Origin: Bufo bufo
Lineage: Eukaryota; Chordata; Amphibia; Anura; Bufonidae
Assembly (NCBI RefSeq): GCF_905171765.1
Contig: NC_053390.1
Coordinates: 593,241,793-593,305,792, forward strand
Reading direction: 5' to 3'
Length of the DNA: 64,000 nucleotides
The position numbers and the translations under genes were made by a program. The notes beneath the pieces were generated by a model that ran no database searches, had not been told where the DNA came from, and was given only the letters and a program-made list of their open reading frames with translations. Below, one piece after another: positions 53,883 to 64,000 of the stretch (position 1 is the first letter of the stretch; every line of letters begins with the position of its first letter).

Positions 53883-54599
53883 CAGCAGGCCCTCGCCCCT
53901 AAGGTTTTAGATGGTCAGATCAGCAGGCCCTTGCTCCAAATGTTTTTGAGGGCCACCAATAGGCCATCAATCATCATTTTTCAAGGGTGTGTATGATGCC
54001 CTCCTTTATGTGTAACAAAGGGTGTTTTGGAGTAGCGGTTCCTTGTAATTTTTGGCAGCCCTTTCACTTAGTGCATAGGCTTTATGAGTGTAGGAGTCCT
54101 ACTACCTGAACAATTGTACCACAATGTGAATGAGGCCCTCCTTTATGTGATATACAAGCTGTTTCGGAGTGACTCTTGCTTGTAATTTTTTGCAGCACTT
54201 GCACTTTATATACAATTAAATATACAGGAAAGAATGTTTCCTAGCAATTTTTCCTTTAAAATAGTTTTTTGGGGTGGTTTTGTGCATATTTTTGTGAGTC
54301 TGTAAAAGTGGCGTACAACTCGGACAACATGGTTCCAAGCAGCGACCTGGGAGTCAAAGATGCATCCAGACATCATCCCCATGCTGTTCCTGATCCATTT
54401 CGGTGGTGTTTCTGTCCCTTTCTGACTTTTTCCAATTGACCAGGCACCCTCCCCTCTTCAGAGCAGGGCGTGCCTGGTTGTCTCCTATTGACTTCCATTA
54501 TACTCGGGTGCTCGGCCGAGCACACGAATATAGCAATGTGTTCGGGCCGAACACCCGAACACCCAAATATTTTGGTTCTTGATCTTCACTAAGTATAAC

Positions 54600-55279
54600 G
54601 CCTGACACATCCAACCATGCAGAGAGGTCAACACGGAAGTCAGGCATCCTTTCCAGGATGACCGAAACCCAATGTTCGTACCTAAATCCATAAGTAAACC
54701 AAAAAGAAAAGAAAATAATTAAATTTTATTAGGTTCATCATTCAGCTCTGTACAATGTTAAATGCACAAGACCTTTTGACAAGGGAAGGCCACATGCGGT
54801 TTCCACCTTGCTACAGTGAGAACCACAACAGGTCCGCCCCAAGCCCAACTTTAGCAAAATAATACAATAAAATGTTTTTTTAAAAATTGGGAATGAAGCA
54901 TAACACTGCATGATTGTATTTTATTAACAAGATTCTTTATATCTATAAATAACTATTGACAATACATAATGAACAGCGCAAATATGAAACATGCACACCA
55001 TTTTAAGAGAATAATACTCAATAGTTGCCAAAATCCTATGGCGAATAAGTGGTCCATGCTGGTTGTCTTCACACGATCAGAACAGACAGCATCAACAGGT
55101 AATTATTATCACTGTACTATAATACTGACTCATAACTTTGTAGAATAACGGCAGACAATAGCAGCTAAAAACTAACGCTAGACATCGATGGGCCAAACCC
55201 AGCAGTATCATGACATACTACAGAGTTATCATATATATGCTGCTGTCTAAGGATTACAAATTTCTTAAATCAACTACGC
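54600..55279. other. No gene or known repeat
   Basis: Unclassified, moderately AT-rich sequence to the right of hAT-2's TSD. Confidence 0.4.
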
Positions 55280-55895
55280 AGGATCGGACAGACACAAGTA
55301 GGTAAATGTTAATGCTATAGTATAAGGTCTACACACATAGATGGGACTAACTATGCTGATTTAGGACAGGCAACAGCAGCAGTAGAAGGTAAAGGTAATG
55401 GTGTAGTATAAGGCATAAGCATACCTCAGCATGATCATGACAGACAGCAGTAGCATCAGTAGCAGGTAGATGGTAACGGTTGAGTATTAGGCATACACAT
55501 AGCTCGACCTAACTCAGCAGGACAGGCAGCAGCAGCATTTAAAGGTATTGGTGTAGTATAAGTACTAAACATAACTCAGCAAGATCATGACAGACAGCAG
55601 CAAGTAGGAGGTAACGGTCAAGTATAAGGTCTACACATATCTCTAACTAACTCAGCAGGACAGGCAGCAGCAGCATCAGGTAGATGTTAAAGGTTGAGTA
55701 TAAGGCCTACACATAGCTCAGCCTAAATCAGCAGGACATGCAGCAGAATATAAAGGTAATGGTGTAGTATAAGTACTAAACATAACTTAGCATGATCAGG
55801 ACAGACAACAGCAGCATCAGCAGCAGGTAGATGGTAACCGTCGAGTATAAGGCCTACACATAGCTCGACCTAACTCAGCAGGACAGCCAGCAGCA
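55280..55895. repeat. Minisatellite related to 38010-39060
   Basis: About seven units of gtagtataaggcctacacat, then ctcagc and a run of gcagcag. Confidence 0.8.
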
Positions 55896-56274
55896 GGTTC
55901 AATTTGTGCAGCAGGAATGTGTTCCCAGGAATGGGCCCCCACCAGACCAAAGCAACACCAAAACTAAACGAAGACACCTCTGACAGCAGCAGGTTCTAAG
56001 TGTGCAGCAGGAATTTGTTCCCAGAAATAGACCCCCAACAGACCAGGGCGACACCAAGAATAAAATAATACACCTCTGACAGCAGAAGGTTCTAAGTGTG
56101 CAGCAGGAATATGTTCAAAGGAATGGGCCCCCATCAGACCAAGGCTACAAAAAAATTAAGTAAGACACCTCTGACAGCAGCAGGTTGTAAGTGTGCAGCA
56201 AGAATGTGTTCCCAGGAATGGGCCACCAACAGAGCAAGGCAACACCAGAAATAAAATAAGACACCTCTGACAGC
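55896..56274. repeat. About 100-bp tandem repeat, 4 copies
   Basis: Units begin ggttctaagtgtgcagcagg and end gacacctctgacagcagcag. hAT-3 inserted in the last unit; its remainder appears after the element at 61306. Confidence 0.82.
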
Positions 56275-56634
56275 TAGAGATGGCCTTGCGGTTCGCCCAG
56301 CGGTCGTTTCGCTGTGAAATTTGCTCGTTCGCAGTTCACCGAATGGACGAACATATGACGATGTCCGCCAGGGCCATATTCTTCTACCTTGTGAAGGACT
56401 TTGACCCATGACACATCCATCAGGTGGTACAGGACAGCCAATTGAGACGTTTCAGCACATGGACATATCCCCTACCTTATAAATAAACCCAATCTGGCCG
56501 CCATTTTATATTCAGTCTTTTGCCAGTGTAGGGAGAGGTTGCTGTGTGGAGCAGGGACAGACCGTTAGGGAAACCAATCGCCAACTAATAGGGCCGTAAA
56601 AGTCCTGGTATAGGTGTGCTATCGATAGGTGTGA

Positions 56635-57535
56635 CTTTCTGAGGGGTGTGATATACTTATAATATACTTTCTAACATAGAAAGTATATTATAGTGCATTT
56701 GTATTGTGCTGTAGTTTTGTGCGTTTCTGCTGCGATACTGCAGCTATATAGAGAGGCATACGCTCTTGGAACAAATAATTTCAACTGGTGTGATATACTA
56801 GTTGCCCCCCCAAAAAAGTGATTAAAGCAGGGGGTGTTATATACCAATAATATACTTCCTATATAGTGCATTTGGGTAGTGCAGCATTTGTTTGCGGTTC
56901 AGCTGCGTTACCGCAGCTACACAGAGTGACAAACGCTGTTGGAACAAATAATTTTAACTGGTGTGATATACCAGTTGCCCCCCCAAAAAACTGATTTAAG
57001 CAGGGGTATGATATACCAATAATATACTATCTAAATAGTGCATTTGGGTAGTGTAGCATTTGTTTGCAGTTTTGCTGCGTTACTGCAGCTACACAGAGTG
57101 ACAAACGCTATTGGAACAAATAATTTCTACTGGTGTGATATACCAGTTGCCCACCAAAATAGTAATTGAGGCAGGGGTGTTATATACCCGTACCAATAAT
57201 ATACTTTCTATATAGTGAATTTGGGTAGTGCAGCATTTGTCTGCGGTTCTGCTGTGTTACCGCAGCTACACAGAGTGACAAACGCTATTGGAACAAATAA
57301 TTTCAACTGGTGTGATATACCAGTTGCACCCAAAAAAACTGATTGAAGCAGGGGTATTATATACCAATAATATACTTTATATATAGTGCTTTTGGGTATT
57401 GCAACATTTGTTTGCTGTTTTGCTGTGTTACCTCAGCTACACAGAGTGACAAACGCTATTGGAATAAATAATTTCTACTGGTGTGATATACCAGTTGCCC
57501 CCCAAAAAAACTGATTGAGGCAGGGGTGTGATATA
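56635..57535 (+). repeat. About 172-bp tandem array, 5 copies, 5' of hAT-3 gene
   Basis: ttggaacaaataatttcaac recurs near 56757, 56939, 57111, 57288 and 57459, with gtgatataccagttgcccc and accaataatatactttctat between. Confidence 0.88.
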
Positions 57536-57589
57536 CAATCTTACACAAATACTGCTCTTCTATAGGGACTTTTGTCACAGGGTCTTTTT

Positions 57590-59485
57590 GAAAAGGACAG
57601 GCAGAGGAAGATGCAGGCCATTCCGCAGGGGTGGTAGGAGTCGGGCAGGTGCACCAGGCCGGAGCGTAAGTAGGAAGTTGCAAAAGGTATGTGCGATTAC
57701 GTCAGAGGATGCATCAGAGTTGGTTGAGTGGCTCACTTAGCCTTCCACTTCTGCACCCTCCTCATACTCTCTATCTGCACCCTCTTCACTCTCTGCTATG
57801 TTCACCCCCAAAGACACAACCACCACCATATCCCCTCCACTCGAGTCAGAGGAATTATTTTCCCACCCATTGCAAGACCTTACCAATCCGCAGCCATTCT
57901 TGGCATCGGATCAGGTAGAGGAGGTATCAACGGTCGCTACTAAGCAGTCTGACAACAGTACTCAGGTCAGCCCAAGGAGGGTGGACCTCACTGTTGCTGC
58001 CTACTCCGAGATCTCTAATGTCAGTGGTGGTGTAGGTGACAATGATGATGTGTCGATGGATGTCACGTGGGTGCCCAAAAGAGAGGAAGAAGAAATGAGT
58101 TCAGAGGGAGAGACGGAGCAGCAGATATGGAGGAGAAGGAGGAGAAGCAGGCAGCACTTACAGTGCACAGGAGGCAAAAAGCAGACTGCTAATGTATCTG
58201 GAATGATCCATCCACCATGCACGGTCACATCTGGTGCTCCCAGGTGCACCAGGCCGGAGTGTAAGTAGGAAGTTGCAAGAGGTATGTGCGATTACGTCAG
58301 ATGATGCATCAGAGTTGGTTGAGTGGCTCACTTAGCCTTCCACTTCTGCACCCTCCTCATACTCTATCTGCACACTCTTCACTCTCTGCTATGTTCACCC
58401 CCAAAGACACAACCACCACCATATCCCCTCCGCTCGAGTCAGAGGAATTATTTTCACACCCATTGCAAGACCTTACCAATCCGCAGCCATTCTTGGCATC
58501 GGATCAGGTAGAGGAGGTATCAACGGTCACCACTAAGCAGTCTGACGACAGTACTCAGGTCAGCCCAAGGAGGGTGGACCTCACTGTTGCTGCCTACTCC
58601 GAGATCTCTAATGTCAGTGGTGGTGTAGGTGACAATGATGATGTGTCGATGGATGTCACGTGTTGCCCAAAAGAGAGGAAGAAGAAATGAGTTCAGAGGG
58701 AGAGACGGAGCAGCAGATATGGAGGAGAAGGAGGAGAAGCAGGCAGCACTTACAGTGCACAAGAGGCAAAAAGCAGACTGCTAATGTATCTGGAATGATC
58801 CATCCACCATGCACGGTCACATCTGGTGCTCCCAGGACGCCAACACATGGCTCCGCAGTTTGGGCTTTTTTTTAATGTGTCTGCTGCTGACAATAGTGTT
58901 GCCATATGCAGCCTGTGCTGTCAACGCATAAGTCGTGGTAAGCCCAACACTCACCTAGGGACGACTGCCTTAAGAAGGCACCTTGCCTCCCATCACTGAT
59001 CCCAGTTGGAGCAACACCGTCAGAACCCACAAAGCCACACTCCCGGCGCTCCACATCCTGCCTCTTCTCCTCTCTCCCCCCATTTGTGAACCGCTCCACC
59101 TTCCACCGTGCCGTCGTCACGTTCATCTGGCAAAAGGCAAGCTTCCATGGCCCAAATGTTTGAGCGTAAAAAGATGATGACGCCGGATAACCCTCTTGCC
59201 CAACGGCTGACTGACGGCTTGTCAGAACTGCTAGCCCGCCACCTACTGCCATAAAAACTGGTGGACTCAGAGGCCTTTAGAAAATTTGTTGACATTGGCA
59301 CACCACAATGGAAGGTCCCCGGAAGGAATTATTTCTCCCAGAATGGCATCCCGGAGCTATATAGCCATGTTCAGCGGAAAGTGAATGTATCTCTGGCACA
59401 CACTGTCATTGATCAAGCCATCGAGGAGCAGGAGATGAGGAAGTCGCAATGCTGGATAAATTCCCAGTGGGGCTACTCCATCTGA
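57590..59485 (+). pseudogene. hAT-3 transposase, N-terminal part with BED finger and duplication
   Basis: A basic start (KRTGRGRCRPFRRGGRSRAG) and a Ser/Thr-rich acidic region (57798-58268). That region is duplicated directly with an offset of about 595 bp (57650-58243 and 58245-58838). After the second copy the frame reaches a BED finger at about 58855-59000: VWAFFNVSAAD, ICSLC, then TTALRRHLASHH (C-x2-C..H-x4-H pattern). 59161-59485 continues with ERKKMMTPD, LVDSEAFRKFVDIGTPQW and GRNYFSQNGIPELY, the segment before the catalytic core. Multiple shifts and stops; the RNase-H-like core itself is not recognised downstream. Confidence 0.8.
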
Positions 59486-59489
59486 GACA

Positions 59490-60127
59490 TGTCAACAGGA
59501 ATCTTAAGAGTAGTCAGAGGAGGATGGTGGCGGGGTGGAGGAGGAGCAAGAAGAGCATGCTTTAAACTTTTCTGGGATCCCTGGTGTTGTCCATGGCTGG
59601 CGGGAGGAGACTGAGGACGACATTATCCTGGACAATGAGCAGGAGCCCGGCCACGCTATCACTTCCAGTTTAGTGCAAATGGGGGCCTTCTTGCTCTAGT
59701 GTTTGAAGAGGGACCCCCGTATAAACAGCATAAAGGACAAGGACCAGTTCTGAGTGGCAATGTAATTAGACCCCAATACAAACACAAAATGGCAGATATG
59801 TTACCAGCATCACAGGGGGCTGTCAGATTGCAGCACTTCCAGGCCTTATTTCGAGAAATGCTGCATTCTGCTTTTGCGTGTGCTGGCAGAGGAATTTCCA
59901 CTCACAGAGAAACAGTTGCGGGTACCAATCCAACAGCGCATGCAAGAAGAGGGCGGTTTAAAGATGTTTTGGTCACTTCGGATATGAGATCATTCTTGCA
60001 GCCAACCCATCGACAGCCGCCCTCCGGATCCAGCCTCAGGGAACGCCTAGACCTACAGGTGTCCGACGACATCGGGTTAACGGCCGATGTGGACGCTCTG
60101 AGTAGCGAGGAACCCCTGGACCACTGA
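59490..60127 (+). pseudogene. hAT-3 acidic segment joined to an unrecognised coding-like segment
   Basis: 59490-59690 reads as acidic hAT-like sequence (GWREETEDDIILDNEQEPGH). 59699-60127 is an open frame of 142 residues containing ADMLPASQGAVRLQHFQALF, then, in the next frame, REFPLTEKQLRVPIQQRMQE. I do not recognise this domain. Either it is a captured foreign fragment or a diverged part of the transposase; the hAT dimerisation motif is not seen. The frame closes at 60127, just before the 3' tandem array. Confidence 0.4.
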
Positions 60128-60189
60128 GTGTGCAGGCTTGACCTGCGGCCAGAGCTATATTTGTACTGGCCTTCAGTAAAATCTATATC

Positions 60190-60990
60190 CATTGACCGTC
60201 TAATAAACCTCCAGCTACATAATCACTTGATCTTTAATGTACGTGGAATTCATAATTTCTGGGGCCTGTAATACACTGGCTGCAGTAAAATTGATATTCA
60301 ATGACCGTGTAATCTACCTCCAGCCACATACTTACTTGTTATTTTTCTGTACGTGGAATGCATAATTTTTGGGGCCTATAATACACTGGCCTGCAGTAAA
60401 ATTGATATTCAATGACGGTGTAATCTACCTCCAGCCACATACTTACTTGTTCTTTTCTGTATGGTGAATGCATAATTTTTGAGGCCTGTAGTCCACTGGC
60501 CTGCTGTAAAATTGATATCCAATGACCGTGCAGTCTACCTCCAGCCACATACTTACTTGTTATTTTCTGTATGGTGAATGAATAATTGTTGGGGCCTCGG
60601 AGGAATTCAACACCAGTGACGACCACGTGTTATTGAATTTCAACTATTATCATTAGGGTTTTTTTCAAGAGGGGGGGGTTTTGTTAGCCATGTTTTTAAT
60701 CCAATTTAATATTTTTTGTTCTTTTAAACATATGTATTTGACCTGAATTTGTACTGGCCTGCAGTAAAATTGATATCTATTGACCGTGTAATATAACTCC
60801 GGCCACATAATCACTTGATCTTTAATGTCCGGTGAATGCCTAATGTTTGGGGCCTGTAGTCCAGTGGCCTACAGTAAAATTTTTATCCATTGACCGCATA
60901 ATGTACCTCGAGCCACATAATCAGAATTTCTTTTATGTCAGGTGAATGTCTAATTTTTATGGCCCGTACTCCCGTGGCCTCAAATAAAAA
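60190..60990 (+). repeat. About 112-bp tandem array 3' of hAT-3 gene
   Basis: Units of ctacctccagccacatactt, then ttttctgta and aattgatatccaatgaccg; four close copies to 60620 and two diverged ones after 60730. Confidence 0.85.
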
Positions 60991-61455
60991 ATTTCTAGGC
61001 TCCGACAGGGCACATTTAAGAAAATTTCCCTTCAAGACGCATAAAAATGTCCCCTGATTAAGATACATATTTTTTGTTGGAATTTTTGTCATTGATCCCC
61101 CTCTAGTATGTTACTGTCCATGTTGTGGGACTATTTGTGCACTTCTACTAAGTATTTAGTGGCTGCAAATATGAGCTGAAGGTTTTCAGGTTCGCCTGCC
61201 ATTAAAGTGAATGGGGCCCGCTGTGAACTTGCGGTTTGCGAACATTTGATCGCATTCGTGCAATCGCGTTCGCGAACCATCCTGGACGATGTTCGTCCAT
61301 CACTACTGACAGCAGCATATTTAAAGTTTGCAGCCAGAATGCGGAAACATGCATACAAAATTTTATATTTTCCTTTGTCAATTTATTTAATTTTTTTAAA
61401 CACAATATAAATTATTACAAATTTACTTAGACTCGATGCCTGCACCGGTCTGCTG

Positions 61456-62474
61456 TCAGTTTCCAACTTTCCATATAAGGCACATCGAGTCTGTAGCATA
61501 ACACTGCAGTAACGCAATGAGCCTTACCTTGTGCTGATTCCTCCAATCCAGAGGGCAGTAGGAGTGGCGGTGTTTAGCAGTGGCTCTCTCATCCTCCTGT
61601 TGTCTGTGAGGAGTCATGTGTACCGCCGCTCTCCCCACCCATACACGATCAGCAAGGTAAACTCGATGGGCTATGGTCAATGGCTGGACCCAGCTTGCCA
61701 AGGCCAGGTTCTGGAAGTATTTTCTGACTCTGCCGCCGGGATTAGTTTGCCTTCCCATTGGTGAAGACTCAACAATGGTACACGGCTGCTGGCGCGGTCC
61801 TTCGTAGCTGCCTCCAGTGTGCAGCCCATATCATTGATCGCAGGACATGGTGCAGAATAAGCCTTTAGATGTGATGCTTGGCTACACATGGGGGGTAGTG
61901 TCACACAGCCCGTGGCAGAATTCAACAGGAAGAAGCTGCTATGCTGAATGACGGTGTAGGTGCTCCAATGTGCCTGTCAGCCCCTTCCTGTTGAATTGTG
62001 CTAGGGGCTTTGTGACACAACACCCCGTGTGTAGCCAAGCCTCACATCTAAAGGCTTATTCTGCACAATGACCTGCGATCAATGATACGGGCTGTGAACT
62101 AGAGGCAGCCTCCAAGGACCGCGCCAGTAGCTGTGTACCGTTGTTGAGTCTTCGACGATGGGAAAGCGAACTACCGTAATCCCGGCGGCAGAGCAGGAAA
62201 TACTTCCAGAACCTGGCCTTGTCAAACTGGCTTATTGCTGCCTTCTGTGCTCATACGGGTAGAGGACGAATGGGTCCTGCCGTTGGTCGGAGCCTAGAGT
62301 GTGTGCGGTGCTGATCGTGTATGGGTGGGGAGAGCGGCGGTACACATGCCTCCTCACAGACATAAGGAGGATGAGAGAGCTGCGGCTAAACACCGCCACT
62401 CCTACTGCCCTCTGGATTAAAGGAATCAGCACACGGCGATGCTACAGACTCGATGTGCCTGATAAGGAAACTGA
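61456..62474. repeat. Large fold-back element, arms about 480 bp
   Basis: Left arm 61456-61932 and right arm 61984-62474 are inverted copies with scattered differences and a few small gaps, around a 51-bp loop. Outer ends: tcagtttcc and ggaaactga. No TSD seen. Overlapping open frames on both strands are by-products. Flanks at 61314-61455 are the rest of the 100-bp tandem repeat and AT-rich sequence. Confidence 0.8.
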
Positions 62475-62659
62475 GAGAAGACTGGTGTGGCCGGCGTGTG
62501 GAGCGCTGTGTGCAATTGTTATCTGAGAGTTAATTTATACATCAATAAATACATAAAAAAATTAAAAAACAACGCAGTTTCGAAGGGAGAGACGAGGAGA
62601 GTGATGGACAAGGGGGCCCTGAACCGACAGTGGGGGCCAAGGGCTGCTGTCCCCTGCAC

Positions 62660-63700
62660 ACTGCTGCTGGCGCTGCTATGACCACCCTGCATCTGTTCCC
62701 ACTCCCGCCAGTGGTTGACTCTCAGGTGCTGGGTAAGAGCAGTGGTACCCAGCCGAGCCACAGACCTCTCTCTCCTCACCCTGGCATGACACAGCTGACA
62801 GATGGCTATAGTCACATCGTCAGCTGCCAGGGTGAAGTAAGCCCACAGGCGATTTACACACCGACCACCTGTCAGATGGGTTGGTGCTGACTTGTGCCTG
62901 TTTGGACTCGGTGCGCACAGGTGGAGCTGGCTGCTGCCTCCTCCTACTGCCATTACCAGTGGAGCACCTGACTCTGGGCTCCCTGGCAACCTGTCGCACC
63001 GTTAGCCTCGGGTGCCTACTTTCCTCCTCATCACTGCTGCTGATGCTTGACAAGGAAGGTGGCACCCATTCTTGGTCACCCTCCTCTTCGTCCCCTGATA
63101 TGTCAGACCCAGGTCCAACCAGTGGTAGACTGATGGGAACAGCAGACGTGGAGCCCCTGACCTGGCTCCGCTGTCCCCTCGCTGACGCCTGGGTCTGACT
63201 AGGTGCGGAAGTTTGGTGGCTGAAACCACCCACACCACTTGGAAGGAATGTCACTGGGGTACTGACAGGCATTACCCCTCCTCCTTCTTCATTCCTTCCA
63301 AAAGGTCCTGACCATGAGGACTGAACTGCAATTCAGCCTCCTGCATTACCTCCCCCAAGATGTCCCTCTCACTGTCGCTTTTAAACAGAAGCAGGGTAGA
63401 TTCTTGGGGGCTGGGGGTTTGTCCTACAGGAGACCGAGTGATGCTGCTGCTCGGAGCCTGGGCAGAGGACTCTGTGGCACTGGCTTGTGCCACGAGAGAC
63501 ACTACTTCCTCGGCATCCTGAGAGGAAATGGGGCGGCTGCCATGCCCAAAAATGTCATGGATGAGGCGGACGCAGGTAGGTAGAGGAGCGGCCCCATGCT
63601 GGCAGCGGTCCAGCACTGAAACCAACTCCCCTGCTGCCTGAATGCCCATGTGAAGTACACATATTAATTTATATATGCGGACAAATAAAAAAATAATAAT
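62660..63700 (-). pseudogene. Fourth hAT: transposase N-terminal part with BED finger
   Basis: Minus strand. Upstream part (about 63650-63275): DRCQHGAAPLP, then a Ser-rich acidic stretch (SDSERDILGEVMQEAELQFS). A one-base overlap TAATG at 63274-63270 moves to the next frame (63272-62820) with SGDEEEGDQEWVPPS. A further shift leads to the BED finger in 62989-62519: WAYFTLAADDVTIAICQLC with C64 and C67, then TTALTQHLRVNH with H88 and H93. Similarity ends near 62660, so the catalytic part is missing or lost to rearrangement next to the fold-back element. The 3' terminus was not found. Confidence 0.75.
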
Positions 63701-63793
63701 AATTGGTGAATTTGGGAATAACTTTATTGGGATGGGGACCATGGGTCCAAACTTGAAGAAAAAAGAAAAAAAAAGAATCACTAACACAATAAC

Positions 63794-64000
63794 AGTAAAA
63801 GCCTTTAAGCCTTTTTTTGTGTGTTTTTTTTAACTAACAAAAGACACAGACACTGAAGCAGACACTAATCACTTCACCAACTAAACAGTTAAAAAATAAC
63901 AGTAAAAAATAACACTAATATACTTTTTTTTTTTTTAACTACCAAAATACACAGACACTGATGCAGACAATAATCAATACAACAACTAAACAGTAAAAAA
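63794..64000 (-). repeat. About 104-bp tandem repeat 5' of the fourth hAT gene
   Basis: cacagacactgaagcagaca at 63845 and cacagacactgatgcagaca at 63949, each followed by aactaaacagt..aaaaa. The array continues past the window edge. Confidence 0.7.

Larger units (their letters stand above)
40051..54591 (+). mobile_element. hAT-2, 14.5-kb BED-finger hAT with nested insertions
   Basis: Perfect 8-bp TSD AGTATAAC (40043-40050 and 54592-54599). The left end is TAGTGATGAGCGAGCA; the right end is its diverged inverse, TTCTTGATCTTCACTA. Recognisable hAT-1-like parts: left palindromic end, start of the gene (42455-42800), the gene from the post-BED region to its end (49244-52251), the 41-bp array, antisense 18S fragments and the right end. 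About 700 bp of gene, including the BED finger, has been replaced by a 6.4-kb nest of insertions. Confidence 0.92.
56275..61305 (+). mobile_element. hAT-3, 5.03-kb BED-finger hAT
   Basis: Perfect 8-bp TSD CTGACAGC (56267-56274 and 61306-61313). Ends TAGAGATGGCC and CGTCCATCACTA. Subterminal cgttcgc/gcgaacg palindromes, a 5' tandem array (56635-57535), a broken gene (57590-60127) and a 3' array (60190-60990). Family distinct from hAT-1 and hAT-2, same overall plan. Confidence 0.92.

Noticed and set aside
61531..62526. Several 60-100-codon frames on both strands
   Set aside because: They are mirror products of the fold-back element's inverted arms.

Overview
This is repeat-dominated vertebrate nuclear DNA, most likely from an anuran amphibian. 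The evidence is the mix of element families: TTAA-flanked T2/Kolobok-type MITEs with AGGRR ends, an Ngaro tyrosine-recombinase retrotransposon, a Tx1/L1-clade LINE, DD37E and classic Tc1 elements, piggyBac relics and large BED-finger hAT elements. The species cannot be named from the sequence. No clear host protein-coding gene was found. The nearest candidate is a broken three-exon Myb/SANT-like gene at 29.5-37.2 kb, which may itself derive from a Harbinger element.

Layout. 1-7.5 kb: a piggyBac transposon on the minus strand, lacking its catalytic core and split by a near-complete Ngaro element (785-6617) with A1-ORFs-B1-A2-B2 split direct repeats. 7.5-16.4 kb: an internally deleted Tc1 element, a 1.8-unit tandem dimer with a 12-bp target-site duplication (TSD), a solo LTR, two T2-type MITEs, and a second piggyBac relic (about 13.07-16.37 kb) interrupted by a MITE, an LTR-like element and a fold-back element. 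16.4-22.5 kb: hAT-1, complete to its TSDs, with a broken BED-finger transposase and about 0.8 kb of antisense 18S rRNA-derived sequence downstream of it. 22.5-29.5 kb: hAT-type MITEs, a long hairpin, and a DD37E Tc1/mariner element whose transposase is spoiled by one stop codon. 29.5-37.2 kb: Myb/SANT-like exons with a recent LINE (intact 1264-residue ORF2) in the second intron. 37.3-40 kb: a solo LTR and minisatellites. 40.05-54.6 kb: hAT-2, a relative of hAT-1, again with antisense 18S fragments, swollen by a nest holding a solo LTR, tRNA-like tandem units and a 3-kb mosaic of direct and inverted 633-bp units. 55-64 kb: minisatellites, hAT-3, a 1-kb fold-back element and the N-terminal part of a fourth, minus-strand BED-finger hAT.

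The main result is that hAT-1 and hAT-2 both carry, in the region after the transposase gene, pieces of 18S rRNA in antisense orientation mixed with scraps of their own transposase gene. A second theme is four insertions with 12-17-bp TSDs that are built from tandem or inverted copies of short non-coding units, as expected from retrotransposition of concatemeric templates by Penelope-like elements or retrozymes. A third is that the hAT elements carry their own tandem repeat arrays just inside their ends.
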